Positions 1 to 8,379 are shown, numbered from the stretch's first letter. The stretch is DNA of 15,216 nt from an uncultured Cardiobacterium sp. (GCF_938028185.1 NZ_CALJAH010000262.1:1-15216), one strand, 5' to 3'. Numbers and translations: made by a program. Notes: generated by a model from the letters alone, not told the origin.

Positions 1-2
1 CG

Positions 3-140
3 GGGAAAAAATTCCGGGGCGCGCCGGGCAAAAGCTACGGCAAGGCGGACGGCAAGAAATTCGACGGCAAACGCGGCGGCAAAAAACCGTTTGCCGAACG
101 CAAAGGCGGCAATTACCACCGCAAAGGCGAGCGGGCATAA
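3..140 (+). CDS. C-terminal tail of a truncated gene; basic Gly/Lys-rich RNA-binding-type tail
   Basis: An open frame enters from the left edge and stops at TAA (138-140). The 45 visible residues are dominated by Gly, Lys, Arg and Phe in loose repeats such as GKSYGKADGKKFDGKRGGKK, and end in YHRKGERA. Low-complexity basic tails of this kind are typical at the C-terminus of DEAD-box RNA helicases and of RluB/RluE-type pseudouridine synthases, where they help bind rRNA. No catalytic part is in the window, so the enzyme cannot be named. The frame is supported by codons rich in GGC/AAA and by the clean stop before non-coding DNA. Confidence 0.7.
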   Translation, partial: GKKFRGAPGKSYGKADGKKFDGKRGGKKPFAERKGGNYHRKGERA

Positions 141-200
141 GCGCGCCAGGGGCTGTTTACAATTTAGACCTCCTTTCAAATCCGCAACGGGCGGGTTTCG

Positions 201-288
201 TGCGTAGGGCGTGTGGTGGCGTAGCCGACACGCACGCCGGAATTTGACATCGGCAACCGCGTGCGTGCCTGCGGCACAAATCCTACGC
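201..288. repeat. Composite inverted-repeat element with two internal hairpins
   Basis: GCGTAGG at 202-208 is matched by CCTACGC at 282-288. Inside, GCGTGT (209-214) pairs with ACACGC (228-233), with a short GGC-gta-GCC extension, and GTGCC (265-269) pairs with GGCAC (273-277). The arrangement of terminal inverted repeats around two small stems resembles the REP/MITE-like intergenic repeats found in many GC-rich proteobacteria. No other copy is visible in this window, so calling it a dispersed repeat is inference. Confidence 0.5.
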
Positions 289-356
289 TGTTGCCGTTGT
301 TACAACGTTGGGCATGAATCCCTTGACTCGCAAAACTGTCGCTTCCCGCAGAACCT

Positions 357-421
357 GTAGGGTGGGGCTTGCCCTACCGTGATGGCGGGGGTTCGTGATG
401 GTGGGGCAAGCCCCACCCTAC
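357..421. repeat. Inverted pair of a 22-bp palindromic repeat
   Basis: A 22-bp unit at 400-421, core GTGGGGCAAGCCCCAC, is mirrored at 357-378 with one mismatch; 21 bases separate the two arms. The unit itself can fold into an 8-bp stem (GGTGGGGC/GCCCCACC) with an AA loop. The unit at 400-421 is repeated exactly at 5931-5952 in another intergenic region, which marks it as a dispersed repeat. Its orientation pair here could form a large cruciform or RNA stem. Confidence 0.75.
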
Positions 422-472
422 AAGCTGAAACTTTCGGTGAACGGCTATAAACAGCGCCTAACCCAACCTGCG

Positions 473-500
473 AAAAAACGCCGCAAATGCGGCGTTTTTT
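473..500. terminator. Bidirectional rho-independent terminator
   Basis: A 13-bp perfect stem consists of six A's plus CGCCGCA at 473-485 and its complement at 488-500, with a 2-base loop and T-rich flanks. Because the stem arms themselves carry the A and T runs, it can terminate transcription from both sides. It sits 18 bases beyond the stop of the minus-strand peptidase gene and also faces the plus-strand gene ending at 140. Confidence 0.85.
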
Positions 501-518
501 TATAGCAGCAGCGGCAGG

Positions 519-2621
519 TTACAGCCCCTTCGTCAGTGTCTGCCAGAGGAAAGTGTAGGCAAGCGCGCTCATGTAGGCGCGCTGTTTGTTGTCTGCCGCA
601 CCGCCGTGGCCGCCTTCGGTGTTTTCGTAGTAAAGCGCGGTTTTCCCCGCTTCCTGCATTTTCGCCATCATTTTGCGCGCGTGGCCGGGGTGGACGCGGT
701 CGTCGCGGGTCGAGGTGGTGAACAGCACCGGCGGGTAGTTTTTCGCCGGGTCAAAGCGATGATAGGGCGAGTAGTTTTGCAGGTATGCCCATTCTTCGGG
801 TTTGTCCGGGTCGCCGTATTCGGCTATCCACGAGGCACCGGCGAGCAGTTTGTGGTAGCGCTGCATATCGAGCAGCGGCACCTGGATGACGATGGCGCAG
901 AACAGTTCCGGGTATTGGGTCAGCATATTGCCCGTCAGCAGGCCGCCGTTGCTGCCACCCTGGATGCCAAGGTGGGCCGGGCTGGCGATGCCGCGTGCGG
1001 TGAGGTCGCGGGCGACGGCGGCGAAGTCTTCGTAGGCTTTGTGGCGATGCTCTTTCAGCGCGGCCTGGTGCCAGCGCGGGCCGTATTCGCCACCGCCACG
1101 GATGTTGGCGACGACGTACACGCCGCTGCGGCCGCTTTCGGTTTTGCGCGTCAGCCAGCTTTTGCCGATGCCGCCGCCGTAGCCGGGGGTGAGCGCGACT
1201 TCAAAGCCGCCGTAGCCGTAGAGCAGGGTCGGGTTGTTGCCGTCGGTTTTCAGGTCTTTCGGACGGACGATGGTGTAGGGGATTTGGGTGCCGTCGTCGC
1301 TGGTGGCGAAGTGTTGTTCGACGGTGAGTCCGCTCGCGTCAAAGTAGGCGGGCAGGGTTTTCAGGGTTTCGGGCGGCTGTTGGGCGCGGGCGAGATCGGC
1401 GAGCGCGAGGGTGGTCGGCTGGGTGTAACCGCTGGTGGTGAGCCAGATTTGGTCGCTTTCGTCGGCATCGACGGCAGCGGTGCTGGCGGTGCCGATGTCG
1501 GGTACGCCCGCGAGTTTGCTTTGCGCCCAGTGGTTGGCCGGGTCGTAAACGGTAAGGCGGGTTTTGACGTCTTCGAGGGTTTCCAGGATGAGGTAGTTTT
1601 TGGTCCAGGTGCTGCCCGCGAGCGAGGTGTGCGCGTCCGGGGTGAAGAGTGCGGTCAGTTCGCGTTTGCCCGCCATCCAGTCGTCGTATTTGGCGACGAG
1701 GTAGCTGCCCGCCGGGTAGGTTTTGTCGCCGACGGTCCAGTCTTCGCGCGGGCTGATGATGAGCCAGTCGCGCACGACGCCTTTTTCGGCGCTGTCGGGG
1801 ACGTCAATTTTCACCAGTTTGCCGTCGGTCAGGCGCTGGTAGAGTTCGTTGTTGTAGAAGTCGATGATGCGCACGACGTAATCGCGTTCGTAGCCGGGGG
1901 TGCTGTCGTGGTAAGCGATGACGCGCATATCGCCGTCTTTGCCCCGGTAAACGAGTTCGGCCTGCTCCAGCGGGGTGCCGCGCGTCCACAGGCGGGCTTC
2001 GCGCGGGTAGCCGGAGCTGCTCATGCTGTCTTTGCCGAAGTCGGTCTGGATGAAGACGTGGTTTTCGTCTATCCAGCTCATTGAGCCTTTGGCAGCGGGG
2101 CGGTAGTAGCCGTCTTTGATGAATTCGCGTTTCTCGAGGTCGTATTCGCGGGTTTCGTCGGCATCCGAGCCGCCGTCGGAGAGGCTGATGAGGCAGCGGC
2201 GGTAGTCGGGGCGCAGGCATTGGGCGCCGTGCCAGACCCAGGTGGCGTTTTCCGCGCGATTTAATGCGTCAAGGTCGAGGATGTTGTCCCATTGGGGGTT
2301 GGACTTTTTGTATTCGTCGAGGGTGGTGCGCCGCCAGATGCCGCGCGGGTGCTGGTCGTCCTGCCAGTAGTTGTAGTAGTAGTCGCCGCGTTTGCCGGCG
2401 TAGGGGATTTTTTCTTTGGAATCAAGCACGGCGAGGATGTCCGCTTCCATTTGTTTGAAGGCGGGGTTTTGCGTGAGCGCTTTTTCGGCGGCGGCGTTTT
2501 GTTCGCGCACCCATTGCAGGGATTTTTCGCTGTCGATGTCTTCAAGCCAGAGGTTGGGGTCTTGTGGGGTTGCCATGAGGGTGTTCGCCTGGAGGAGGGT
2601 GAGGAGGAGGATTTTTTTCAT
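519..2621 (-). CDS. Prolyl oligopeptidase family (S9A) serine peptidase
   Basis: The 700-residue protein has the length and order of S9A prolyl oligopeptidases: an N-terminal 'PNLWLEDIDSEKSLQWV' start, a central beta-propeller region, and a C-terminal alpha/beta-hydrolase domain. The nucleophile is Ser557 in GGSNGG, the acid is Asp640 or Asp641 in RDDRVHPGH, and the base is His672 in EGGHGG. This matches the Ser/Asp/His layout of porcine POP (554/641/680). Such enzymes cut short peptides after proline. A short hydrophobic start (MKKILLLTLLQANTLMA) suggests export, but its h-region is interrupted by Q and N, and no clear Shine-Dalgarno precedes it; Met16 is an alternative, cytosolic start. It is last in the minus-strand block, 45 nt after ppa, and is followed by a strong terminator. 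Family assignment is firm; location is uncertain. Confidence 0.93.
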   Translation of the reverse strand: MKKILLLTLLQANTLMATPQDPNLWLEDIDSEKSLQWVREQNAAAEKALTQNPAFKQMEADILAVLDSKEKIPYAGKRGDYYYNYWQDDQHPRGIWRRTTLDEYKKSNPQWDNILDLDALNRAENATWVWHGAQCLRPDYRRCLISLSDGGSDADETREYDLEKREFIKDGYYRPAAKGSMSWIDENHVFIQTDFGKDSMSSSGYPREARLWTRGTPLEQAELVYRGKDGDMRVIAYHDSTPGYERDYVVRIIDFYNNELYQRLTDGKLVKIDVPDSAEKGVVRDWLIISPREDWTVGDKTYPAGSYLVAKYDDWMAGKRELTALFTPDAHTSLAGSTWTKNYLILETLEDVKTRLTVYDPANHWAQSKLAGVPDIGTASTAAVDADESDQIWLTTSGYTQPTTLALADLARAQQPPETLKTLPAYFDASGLTVEQHFATSDDGTQIPYTIVRPKDLKTDGNNPTLLYGYGGFEVALTPGYGGGIGKSWLTRKTESGRSGVYVVANIRGGGEYGPRWHQAALKEHRHKAYEDFAAVARDLTARGIASPAHLGIQGGSNGGLLTGNMLTQYPELFCAIVIQVPLLDMQRYHKLLAGASWIAEYGDPDKPEEWAYLQNYSPYHRFDPAKNYPPVLFTTSTRDDRVHPGHARKMMAKMQEAGKTALYYENTEGGHGGAADNKQRAYMSALAYTFLWQTLTKGL

Positions 2622-2636
2622 GCGGATAGATGGTGA

Positions 2637-2658
2637 AAGCCCCCGGTGGCGGGGGCTT
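2637..2658 (-). terminator. Possible weak terminator or intercistronic hairpin after ppa
   Basis: AAGCCCCC (2637-2644) pairs with GGGGGCTT (2651-2658), and a further G-C pair closes the loop. It lies between the ppa stop and the peptidase start. On the minus strand it is followed only by a short T-poor stretch (TTCACCATC), so termination would be partial at best. Processing or partial polarity are alternatives. Confidence 0.4.
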
Positions 2659-2666
2659 GCGGGTGG

Positions 2667-3197
2667 TTATTGTGCTTTCCAGCGGGCTTGCGAGTCACGG
2701 ATGACTTGTTTCGCCTCGTTGATGTCGCCCCAGTGGTCAACTTTGGTTGAGCCGGGTTTTTTCAGTGCCTTGTAATTGTTGAAGTGGAATTCGATTTGTT
2801 TGATGAGCTGCGCGGGCAGGTCGGCCAGGGTCTTGATGGCGTCGCCGGTTTGGCGGTCGTCGGCGGGGACGCAGACGATTTTGTCATCGACTTCGCCGTC
2901 ATCGACGAATTTCATCACGCCGATGACGCGCGCTTCGAGATAGACGCCGGTCGGCAGCGGGGTGTCGGTGATGATGAGCGCGTCCAGCTCGTCGCCGTCT
3001 TCGTCTAGCGTTTGCGGGATGAAGCCGTAGTTGGTCGGCTTGGCGAAGATGAGCGGCTCAACGCGGTCCAGCATCAAGGCGCCCACTTTGCGCTTCCACT
3101 CGATTTTGTGGTTGGAGCCTGCCGGGATTTCGACAACGACGTTGATGATGCCGCCGTCCACGTCGCCCGCGTCAAGGATTTGGTTGAAGTCTGCCAT
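2667..3197 (-). CDS. ppa: Inorganic pyrophosphatase, family I
   Basis: The cytosolic enzyme hydrolyses pyrophosphate to two phosphates and so drives nucleotide and fatty-acid biosynthesis. The 176 residues equal the E. coli enzyme in length. The family signature D-G-D-E-L-D is at residues 67-72; the fourth position is E, which the signature permits, rather than the common P. Further acidic metal ligands lie in 'KFVDDGEVDDK' (96-106), and the substrate Lys/Tyr residues are in 'EWKRKVG' and 'PTNYGFIPQT'. The start is supported by GAGGA about 8 nt upstream and by a TATAAT element 32 nt upstream, so the gene is transcribed on its own even though it follows the DUF192 gene on the same strand. Confidence 0.96.
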   Translation of the reverse strand: MADFNQILDAGDVDGGIINVVVEIPAGSNHKIEWKRKVGALMLDRVEPLIFAKPTNYGFIPQTLDEDGDELDALIITDTPLPTGVYLEARVIGVMKFVDDGEVDDKIVCVPADDRQTGDAIKTLADLPAQLIKQIEFHFNNYKALKKPGSTKVDHWGDINEAKQVIRDSQARWKAQ

Positions 3198-3228
3198 GGG
3201 GTTTTCCTCGGTTGTTGAAGGGAGGGGG

Positions 3229-3236
3229 ATTATAGC
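3229..3236 (-). promoter_or_regulatory. Extended -10 promoter for ppa
   Basis: On the minus strand TGC-TATAAT is present, with the perfect -10 hexamer at 3234-3229 and TG one base upstream. No good -35 hexamer lies at 16-18 nt spacing, which is what extended -10 promoters tolerate. It would start transcription about 25 nt before the ppa start codon. Confidence 0.65.
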
Positions 3237-3266
3237 AAAGCGCCTGTAGCACGGCGGCTGGAAGGG

Positions 3267-3695
3267 TTAGGCCCGCCCGTCCGGGAAGATGTACAACGGC
3301 TGTCGCGGGGGGGCGAGGCGGTAGCGGGCGCGGGTTTCGAGGACGTAGGCGACTTTGCCGTGGACGGGGTAATGCGCGCAGGGGTCGTGGGTGCAGGGTG
3401 TGGCGAGGTGGCGGGCGACGGGTTGGCCGTCAGCATTGTAGAAGCGTATTTCCAGCGGTATCAGGGTGTTTTTCATCCAGAAGGCGACCGGTTGCGGCGG
3501 GTCAAAGATGAACAGCATCCCGCCGTAGGGCGCGAGCCAGGGGCGATACATCAGGCCGCGGGCGCGGTCGGCGTCGCTGCGCACGATTTCGGCCAGGATG
3601 GGGCGTTCGCCGTCGTGCAGCCAGCGGTATTCGGCCGCGTGGGCGGGGCAGGCGGCGAGGAGGGTGAGGGCAAGCAGGGGGATGGTTTTTTTCAT
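3267..3695 (-). CDS. Exported DUF192-family protein
   Basis: The 142-residue protein starts with a signal sequence (MKKTIPLLALTLLAACPAHA). It can be read either as a type I signal cut after AHA or as a lipobox, LAAC with Cys16. The body carries the DUF192 core: RGLMYRPWL (46-54), GGMLFIFD (58-65), 'AFWMKNTLIPLEIRF' (71-85), then a C-terminal half with 'HGKVAYVLE'. DUF192 proteins are small, mostly secreted, and of unknown function. The ATG overlaps the fis stop by 4 nt (ATGA, 3692-3695), so translation is probably coupled to fis. A longer in-frame reading upstream runs through fis and has no merit. The two extra cysteines (101 and 106, in PCTHDPCAH) could form a disulfide. Confidence 0.85.
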   Translation of the reverse strand: MKKTIPLLALTLLAACPAHAAEYRWLHDGERPILAEIVRSDADRARGLMYRPWLAPYGGMLFIFDPPQPVAFWMKNTLIPLEIRFYNADGQPVARHLATPCTHDPCAHYPVHGKVAYVLETRARYRLAPPRQPLYIFPDGRA

Positions 3696-3955
3696 CGTTG
3701 TTGTTGCGGGCTTTGGTAGGGAATGCGGTGTTCGGTCAGCTTTTTTTTCAGGGTGTTGCGGGTGATGCCGAGGACTCTGGCGGCGTGGCTCTGGTTGTCG
3801 TGGCAGCGCTGCATGGTGTGGCTGATGAGGGCGTGTTCGGCTTCGCTGATGATGAGGTGGTAGAGGTTGGTGATGCGGGTGTCGTCGCCGTCGTGCAGGG
3901 CGTAGTATTCGGCAATGCTGTATTCGATGGCGGCGCGAAGGGTCAGCGGGGGCAT
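3692..3955 (-). CDS. fis: Fis-family nucleoid/regulatory DNA-binding protein
   Basis: The 87-residue protein ends in a Fis-type helix-turn-helix (about residues 54-75, NQSHAARVLGITRNTLKKKL), closely parallel to the C-terminus of E. coli Fis. Fis bends DNA, activates rRNA and tRNA promoters and organises the nucleoid. The N-terminal half would form the dimer and the beta-hairpin arm used with site-specific invertases. It is slightly shorter than the 98-residue E. coli protein. It starts 12 nt after the dusB stop, reproducing the dusB-fis operon seen across gammaproteobacteria, in which fis is driven from a promoter upstream of dusB. It overlaps the DUF192 gene by 4 nt downstream. Confidence 0.94.
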   Translation of the reverse strand: MPPLTLRAAIEYSIAEYYALHDGDDTRITNLYHLIISEAEHALISHTMQRCHDNQSHAARVLGITRNTLKKKLTEHRIPYQSPQQQR

Positions 3956-3967
3956 GGGTTTTCTCGG

Positions 3968-4909
3968 TTAGGGCTTCGGGATGAGGGCGAGTTGGGCGTC
4001 GAGATGCGCGGCGTGGTTGATGGCCGGGCGCAGTGCGGGGTAATCGGGATGCGGGCGCAGGTAGGCGTGCAGGTGTTTGCGCGCGATGGCGGTTGCCTGC
4101 ACGCCGTAGTGTTGGTGCAAGTCGCGCAGATGGGCGCGGATTTGGGCGGTTTTTTCGGCGGCGGGCAGGGTGCGGCCATTGATGAGCGCCTGGCAGCGGG
4201 CAAAGAGCCACGGGTCGCCGAGGGCGGCGCGGCCTATCATGATGCCGTCGAAGCCGTAGCGGTCAAGCAGGGTTTTCGCTTGTTCAGCGCTGGTAATGTC
4301 GCCGTTGGCAATCACCGGCAGGCGGGTTTGTGCTTTCGCTTCGGCAATGGCGGCGTGGTCGGCTTCGCCCTGGTAACGCTGCGCGCGGCTGCGGCCATGT
4401 ACGGCAAGCGCGGCAATGCCGCAGGCTTCCGCGATGCGTGCGACTTCTGTGATGACCGGTTGGCCGTCGTGGTAGCCGAGGCGGGTTTTCAGGGTAACCG
4501 GGATGTTTACCGCGCGCACGACGGCGGCAAGGATTTTTTCGACTTGGCGGAGGTCAGCCAGCAGCGCCGAGCCGGCTTGTTGGCGGGCGACGGTTTTCGC
4601 CGGGCAGCCCATGTTGAGGTCGATGATGTCCGCGCCTTTCGCCTGCATGAGCAGCGCGGCTTCCGCCATGAGCGTCGCATCGCCGCCGACGAGCTGGACG
4701 ATTTTCGGGTAACGCGGGTCGGGGTCGAATTGTAGCCGCGTGGCGGAATGCGCGGTGTGCAGCAGTTCGGGTTTGGCGCTGATCATTTCGGCGGTGCTGT
4801 AATCCGCGCCGTTTTCCTGGCAGAGGCGGCGGAAGGGCAGGTCGCTCACGCCCGCCATCGGCGCAAGGACGATGACGGGCTGCGGGTAGTGGAAGGAGCC
4901 GAGGTGCAT
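3968..4909 (-). CDS. dusB: tRNA-dihydrouridine synthase B
   Basis: This FMN enzyme uses NADPH to reduce uridine to dihydrouridine in the tRNA D-loop. The 313-residue TIM-barrel protein shows the Dus hallmarks: LAPMAGVSDLPFRRLC near the N-terminus, the catalytic cysteine Cys102 in DLNMGCPAK, 'PVIANGDI' in the FMN phosphate region, and 'GIMIGRAALGDPWLF'. The C-terminal helical domain includes 'IARKHLHAYL'. The length is close to that of E. coli DusB. No strong Shine-Dalgarno precedes the ATG, but the N-terminus aligns with the family. It is the first gene of the dusB-fis-DUF192 cluster and is separated from prmA by an 88-nt gap that holds a hairpin. Confidence 0.95.
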   Translation of the reverse strand: MHLGSFHYPQPVIVLAPMAGVSDLPFRRLCQENGADYSTAEMISAKPELLHTAHSATRLQFDPDPRYPKIVQLVGGDATLMAEAALLMQAKGADIIDLNMGCPAKTVARQQAGSALLADLRQVEKILAAVVRAVNIPVTLKTRLGYHDGQPVITEVARIAEACGIAALAVHGRSRAQRYQGEADHAAIAEAKAQTRLPVIANGDITSAEQAKTLLDRYGFDGIMIGRAALGDPWLFARCQALINGRTLPAAEKTAQIRAHLRDLHQHYGVQATAIARKHLHAYLRPHPDYPALRPAINHAAHLDAQLALIPKP

Positions 4910-4952
4910 GGTTTTGGATTTGGGCGAGGATGTTTATTGGGCAACGAGGTGT

Positions 4953-4993
4953 GCGGGCAAACCCCACCCCCGCCCCTCTCCCACGGGGGAGGG
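4953..4993. repeat. GC-rich hairpin-forming intergenic repeat between prmA and dusB
   Basis: CCCTC (4974-4978) pairs with GAGGG (4989-4993), and CCC (4980-4982) with GGG (4986-4988), around an ACG loop and one bulged T. The preceding GGGCAAACCCCACCC differs by one base from part of the 22-bp repeat found at 400-421 and 5931-5952. A similar CTCCC..GGGAG stem occurs at 14450-14465. There is no T-run on either side, so this is probably a dispersed repeat and not a terminator. Confidence 0.5.
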
Positions 4994-4997
4994 ATGT

Positions 4998-5882
4998 TTA
5001 GGATTTGGGACGCAAGTGCAGCAGTATCCAGCCGTCGCGTTCGTCGGCGCGGCTGATGTGATAGGCATCGCCGTAGGCTGCGCGGATGCGGTCTTCCTGC
5101 CGCTCAAGCAGTCCGGCGAAGATGAGCTGGCTGTCTGCGCGCAGGTGTTTTTCAAACTGTGGGCGGAGGAAGCAGAGCGGTTCGAGCAGGATGTTGGCGA
5201 CGAGCAAATCGACTTTGGGCGCTTCATTGGGGTCGGCGCAGAGGGTGATGCGCGCGCGCACGCCGTTTTTGTCGGCGTTTTCGCCGCTGGCGGTGAGCGC
5301 CTGCGGGTCGATGTCGGTCTGCCAGACGTGCGCTGCACCGAGCAGGGCGGCGGCGATGCCGAGGATGCCGCTGCCGCAGCCGTAGTCATAGACGGTTTTG
5401 CCCGCGAGCGCGCTGTGGTGTACCAGCCAGTTGAGGCACATTGCAGTCGATGGATGCGTGCCGGTGCCGAAGGCGAGACCAGGGTCAAGACGCAGCACGG
5501 TCGCTGTTGGGTCATCAATATGGTGTTCGCTCGCCGCCACCCAAAAGCCGCCGCCAAAGTCGATCGGGCGGAAGTGGTCAAGCCAGGCGCGCGTCCATTC
5601 GCTGTCGGCAAAGAGGCGGTCGTTCAAGGCGATGTCGTTGCCGAGCGCGGCGCGCAGCAGGAAGTGGATGGTTTCCGGGTCGCTGTTTTGCGGGAAGAGA
5701 CCGGTGATGCCGGTGTGTTGCCACAGCGGCATCGTGCCGACGGGCGGCTCAAAGATTTCTTCGTCATCGGCGGCGGTGTAGGTGATGGCAATCGCGCCCG
5801 CGGCTTCGAGTGCGGCTTCAATGTGGTCGGCGTCGGTGTCGCTTGTGCTGTGCAGGGTGATTTCCAGCCATTGTGCGGTCAT
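4998..5882 (-). CDS. prmA: Ribosomal protein L11 methyltransferase
   Basis: PrmA trimethylates several amino groups of ribosomal protein L11 using S-adenosylmethionine. The 294-residue length is standard. An N-terminal L11-recognition domain (about 1-95) is followed by the catalytic domain with the PrmA-specific DPGLAFGTGTHPST (133-146), the SAM-binding DYGCGSG (166-172), the acidic D190 that would contact the SAM ribose, and 'LLVANILLEPL'. The start has AGGA about 9 nt upstream. It follows accC on the same strand, separated by 129 nt that carry a dispersed repeat and a hairpin, so it may be only partly co-transcribed with the acc genes. Confidence 0.96.
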   Translation of the reverse strand: MTAQWLEITLHSTSDTDADHIEAALEAAGAIAITYTAADDEEIFEPPVGTMPLWQHTGITGLFPQNSDPETIHFLLRAALGNDIALNDRLFADSEWTRAWLDHFRPIDFGGGFWVAASEHHIDDPTATVLRLDPGLAFGTGTHPSTAMCLNWLVHHSALAGKTVYDYGCGSGILGIAAALLGAAHVWQTDIDPQALTASGENADKNGVRARITLCADPNEAPKVDLLVANILLEPLCFLRPQFEKHLRADSQLIFAGLLERQEDRIRAAYGDAYHISRADERDGWILLHLRPKS

Positions 5883-5930
5883 GGGGTGTTTCCTTTTGGG
5901 GTTTTGGCGGAGCGGGTATGTCGGTGATGT

Positions 5931-5952
5931 GGTGGGGCAAGCCCCACCCTAC
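5931..5952. repeat. Second exact copy of the 22-bp palindromic repeat
   Basis: The 22 bases are identical to 400-421, with core GTGGGGCAAGCCCCAC. The copy lies in the accC-prmA intergenic region and folds into an 8-bp stem with an AA loop. The exact recurrence 5.5 kb away in an unrelated intergenic space shows it is a dispersed element. Confidence 0.75.
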
Positions 5953-5985
5953 GGGAATGCGGCAGTTCGGGCGCCACAAGCAATT

Positions 5986-6005
5986 CGCCCCGCGGATGCG
6001 GGGCG
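5986..6005 (-). terminator. Possible terminator or hairpin after accC
   Basis: CGCCCCGC (5986-5993) pairs perfectly with GCGGGGCG (5998-6005) around a 4-base loop, 6 nt after the accC stop. On the minus strand only AATTGCTT follows, not a T-run, so this may attenuate or stabilise the transcript and need not terminate it fully. Confidence 0.45.
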
Positions 6006-6011
6006 TCGGGT

Positions 6012-7355
<1,344 letters not shown>

Positions 7356-7365
7356 GGCGCGCTCC

Positions 7366-7824
7366 TTATTTGACCACGAACAGCGGTTCGTCGTATTCGA
7401 CCGGCTGGCCGTTTTCGACGAGGATTTCGACGATTTTGCCGCCAAAGTCGGCTTCGATGCGGTTGAACATTTTCATCGCTTCGATGATGCAGACGGTGTC
7501 GCCGGTTTTGATGTCGTCGCCCAGTTTGACGAAGGGGTCGGCGTCGGGGGCGGGGGCGTTGTAGAAGGTGCCGACCATCGGCGAGCGGATGATTTTGCCG
7601 TCCGGTGCGGGTTTGCCCGCAGGCGCTGCTTCGGCGGCAGGTGCGGTAGCAGGGGCAGGGGCGGCGAGGTTGTACGCCTGCGGCGGGTAGGGCATCGCGG
7701 GCATCGGCGGGGTTTGTCCGTAGCGGCTGATGCGCACGGATTCTTCGCCTTCGGTGATTTCCAGTTCGGCTATCCCGGAGGTTTCGAGCATTTCGATGAG
7801 TTTTTTGATTTTGCGGATGTCCAT
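7366..7824 (-). CDS. accB: Acetyl-CoA carboxylase, biotin carboxyl carrier protein (BCCP)
   Basis: AccB carries the biotin that shuttles CO2 from AccC to the carboxyltransferase. The 152 residues divide into an N-terminal dimerisation segment (1-36), a Pro/Ala-rich flexible linker (about 37-77, PMPAMPYPPQA...APAAEAAPAG), and the biotinyl domain with the biotin-accepting Lys118 in EAMKM. It lies 13 nt after aroQ and 10 nt before accC, the standard aroQ-accB-accC arrangement. All three are probably made from one transcript. Confidence 0.97.
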   Translation of the reverse strand: MDIRKIKKLIEMLETSGIAELEITEGEESVRISRYGQTPPMPAMPYPPQAYNLAAPAPATAPAAEAAPAGKPAPDGKIIRSPMVGTFYNAPAPDADPFVKLGDDIKTGDTVCIIEAMKMFNRIEADFGGKIVEILVENGQPVEYDEPLFVVK

Positions 7825-7837
7825 AGTGGGCGGTCTC

Positions 7838-8284
7838 TTATTTGGGTTGGGTAAGGTAGTGGTGGGCGGCAGTCAGCGCCAGTTCGTAGCCGGTCGCGCC
7901 GAAGCCGCTGATGACGCCTTGTGCGAGGTCGCTGAAGTAGGAGTGCTGGCGGAAGGGTTCGCGGCGGTAGATGTTCGAGAGGTGGACTTCGGTAAAGGGG
8001 ATGGCGACGGCGGCGAGTGCGTCGCGCAGGGCAACGCTGGTATGGGTGAAGGCAGCGGGGTTGATGATGATGTAATCGACTTCGTGTTTGCCTGCGGCGT
8101 GGATGAGGTCGATGAGGACGCCTTCGTGGTTGTGCTGGATGAATTCGAGTTGGTGGCCGAGGCCGGTCGCCATTTCGCTGAGGCGGTGTTCGATGCTGTC
8201 GAGGGTGTCATGCCCGTAGTGCGCCGGTTCGCGGCTGCCGAGCAGGTTGAGGTTGGGGCCGTTGATGACAAAAATGAGCGCCAT
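7838..8284 (-). CDS. aroQ: 3-dehydroquinate dehydratase, type II
   Basis: This enzyme catalyses the third step of the shikimate pathway, 3-dehydroquinate to 3-dehydroshikimate. The 148-residue sequence has the type II landmarks: NGPNLNLLG at 8-16, catalytic Tyr23 in HYG, INPAAFTHTS with Asn75, and catalytic His101 in EVHLSNIYRREPFR. Type II enzymes are dodecamers and unrelated to AroD. It heads the tightly spaced aroQ-accB-accC run and follows dsbD by 97 nt, where a TATAAT element and a hairpin are seen. The Shine-Dalgarno is weak (GAGA about 16 nt upstream), but the N-terminus is unambiguous from the family. Confidence 0.97.
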   Translation of the reverse strand: MALIFVINGPNLNLLGSREPAHYGHDTLDSIEHRLSEMATGLGHQLEFIQHNHEGVLIDLIHAAGKHEVDYIIINPAAFTHTSVALRDALAAVAIPFTEVHLSNIYRREPFRQHSYFSDLAQGVISGFGATGYELALTAAHHYLTQPK

Positions 8285-8325
8285 AGGGTGTGTTGTCTCA
8301 AATGGGGTGGTGGTCGCATATTGAT

Positions 8326-8353
8326 GCCCGCAACACCGTATGGTATTGCGGGC
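8326..8353 (-). other. Stem-loop in the dsbD-aroQ gap
   Basis: GCCCGCAA (8326-8333) pairs with TTGCGGGC (8346-8353); after one mismatch ACC pairs with GGT, leaving a GTAT loop. On the minus strand it lies after the dsbD stop and about 14 nt downstream of the predicted aroQ transcription start. It lacks a following T-run. It could end dsbD transcripts or be a leader structure of the aroQ-acc mRNA. Confidence 0.5.
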
Positions 8354-8373
8354 CGGGGGCGTTAAAGCCGCGC

Positions 8374-8379
8374 ATTATA
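8374..8379 (-). promoter_or_regulatory. Candidate -10 element for aroQ-accB-accC
   Basis: A perfect TATAAT on the minus strand lies 3 nt past the dsbD stop codon. No convincing -35 is seen at 16-18 nt, and there is no TG extension. The transcript would have a leader of about 80 nt before aroQ. Confidence 0.4.

Larger units (their letters stand above)
141..518. other. Gene-free intergenic stretch between convergent genes
   Basis: About 380 bases lie between the truncated plus-strand gene and the convergent minus-strand peptidase gene. I see no credible coding frame. The stretch holds two inverted-repeat elements (201-288 and 357-421) and a strong bidirectional terminator (473-500), each listed separately. 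Confidence 0.7.

Noticed and set aside
606..2084. A 492-codon plus-strand frame antisense to the prolyl oligopeptidase gene
   Set aside because: The product is Val/Ala/Gly-rich without motifs, and the opposite strand carries a complete catalytic triad. It is a shadow frame.
7356..7445. N-terminal extension of AccC by 30 residues
   Set aside because: It overlaps the accB coding end, is Ser/Lys-rich, and the ATG at 7355 has a well-placed AAGGAG and the family N-terminus.
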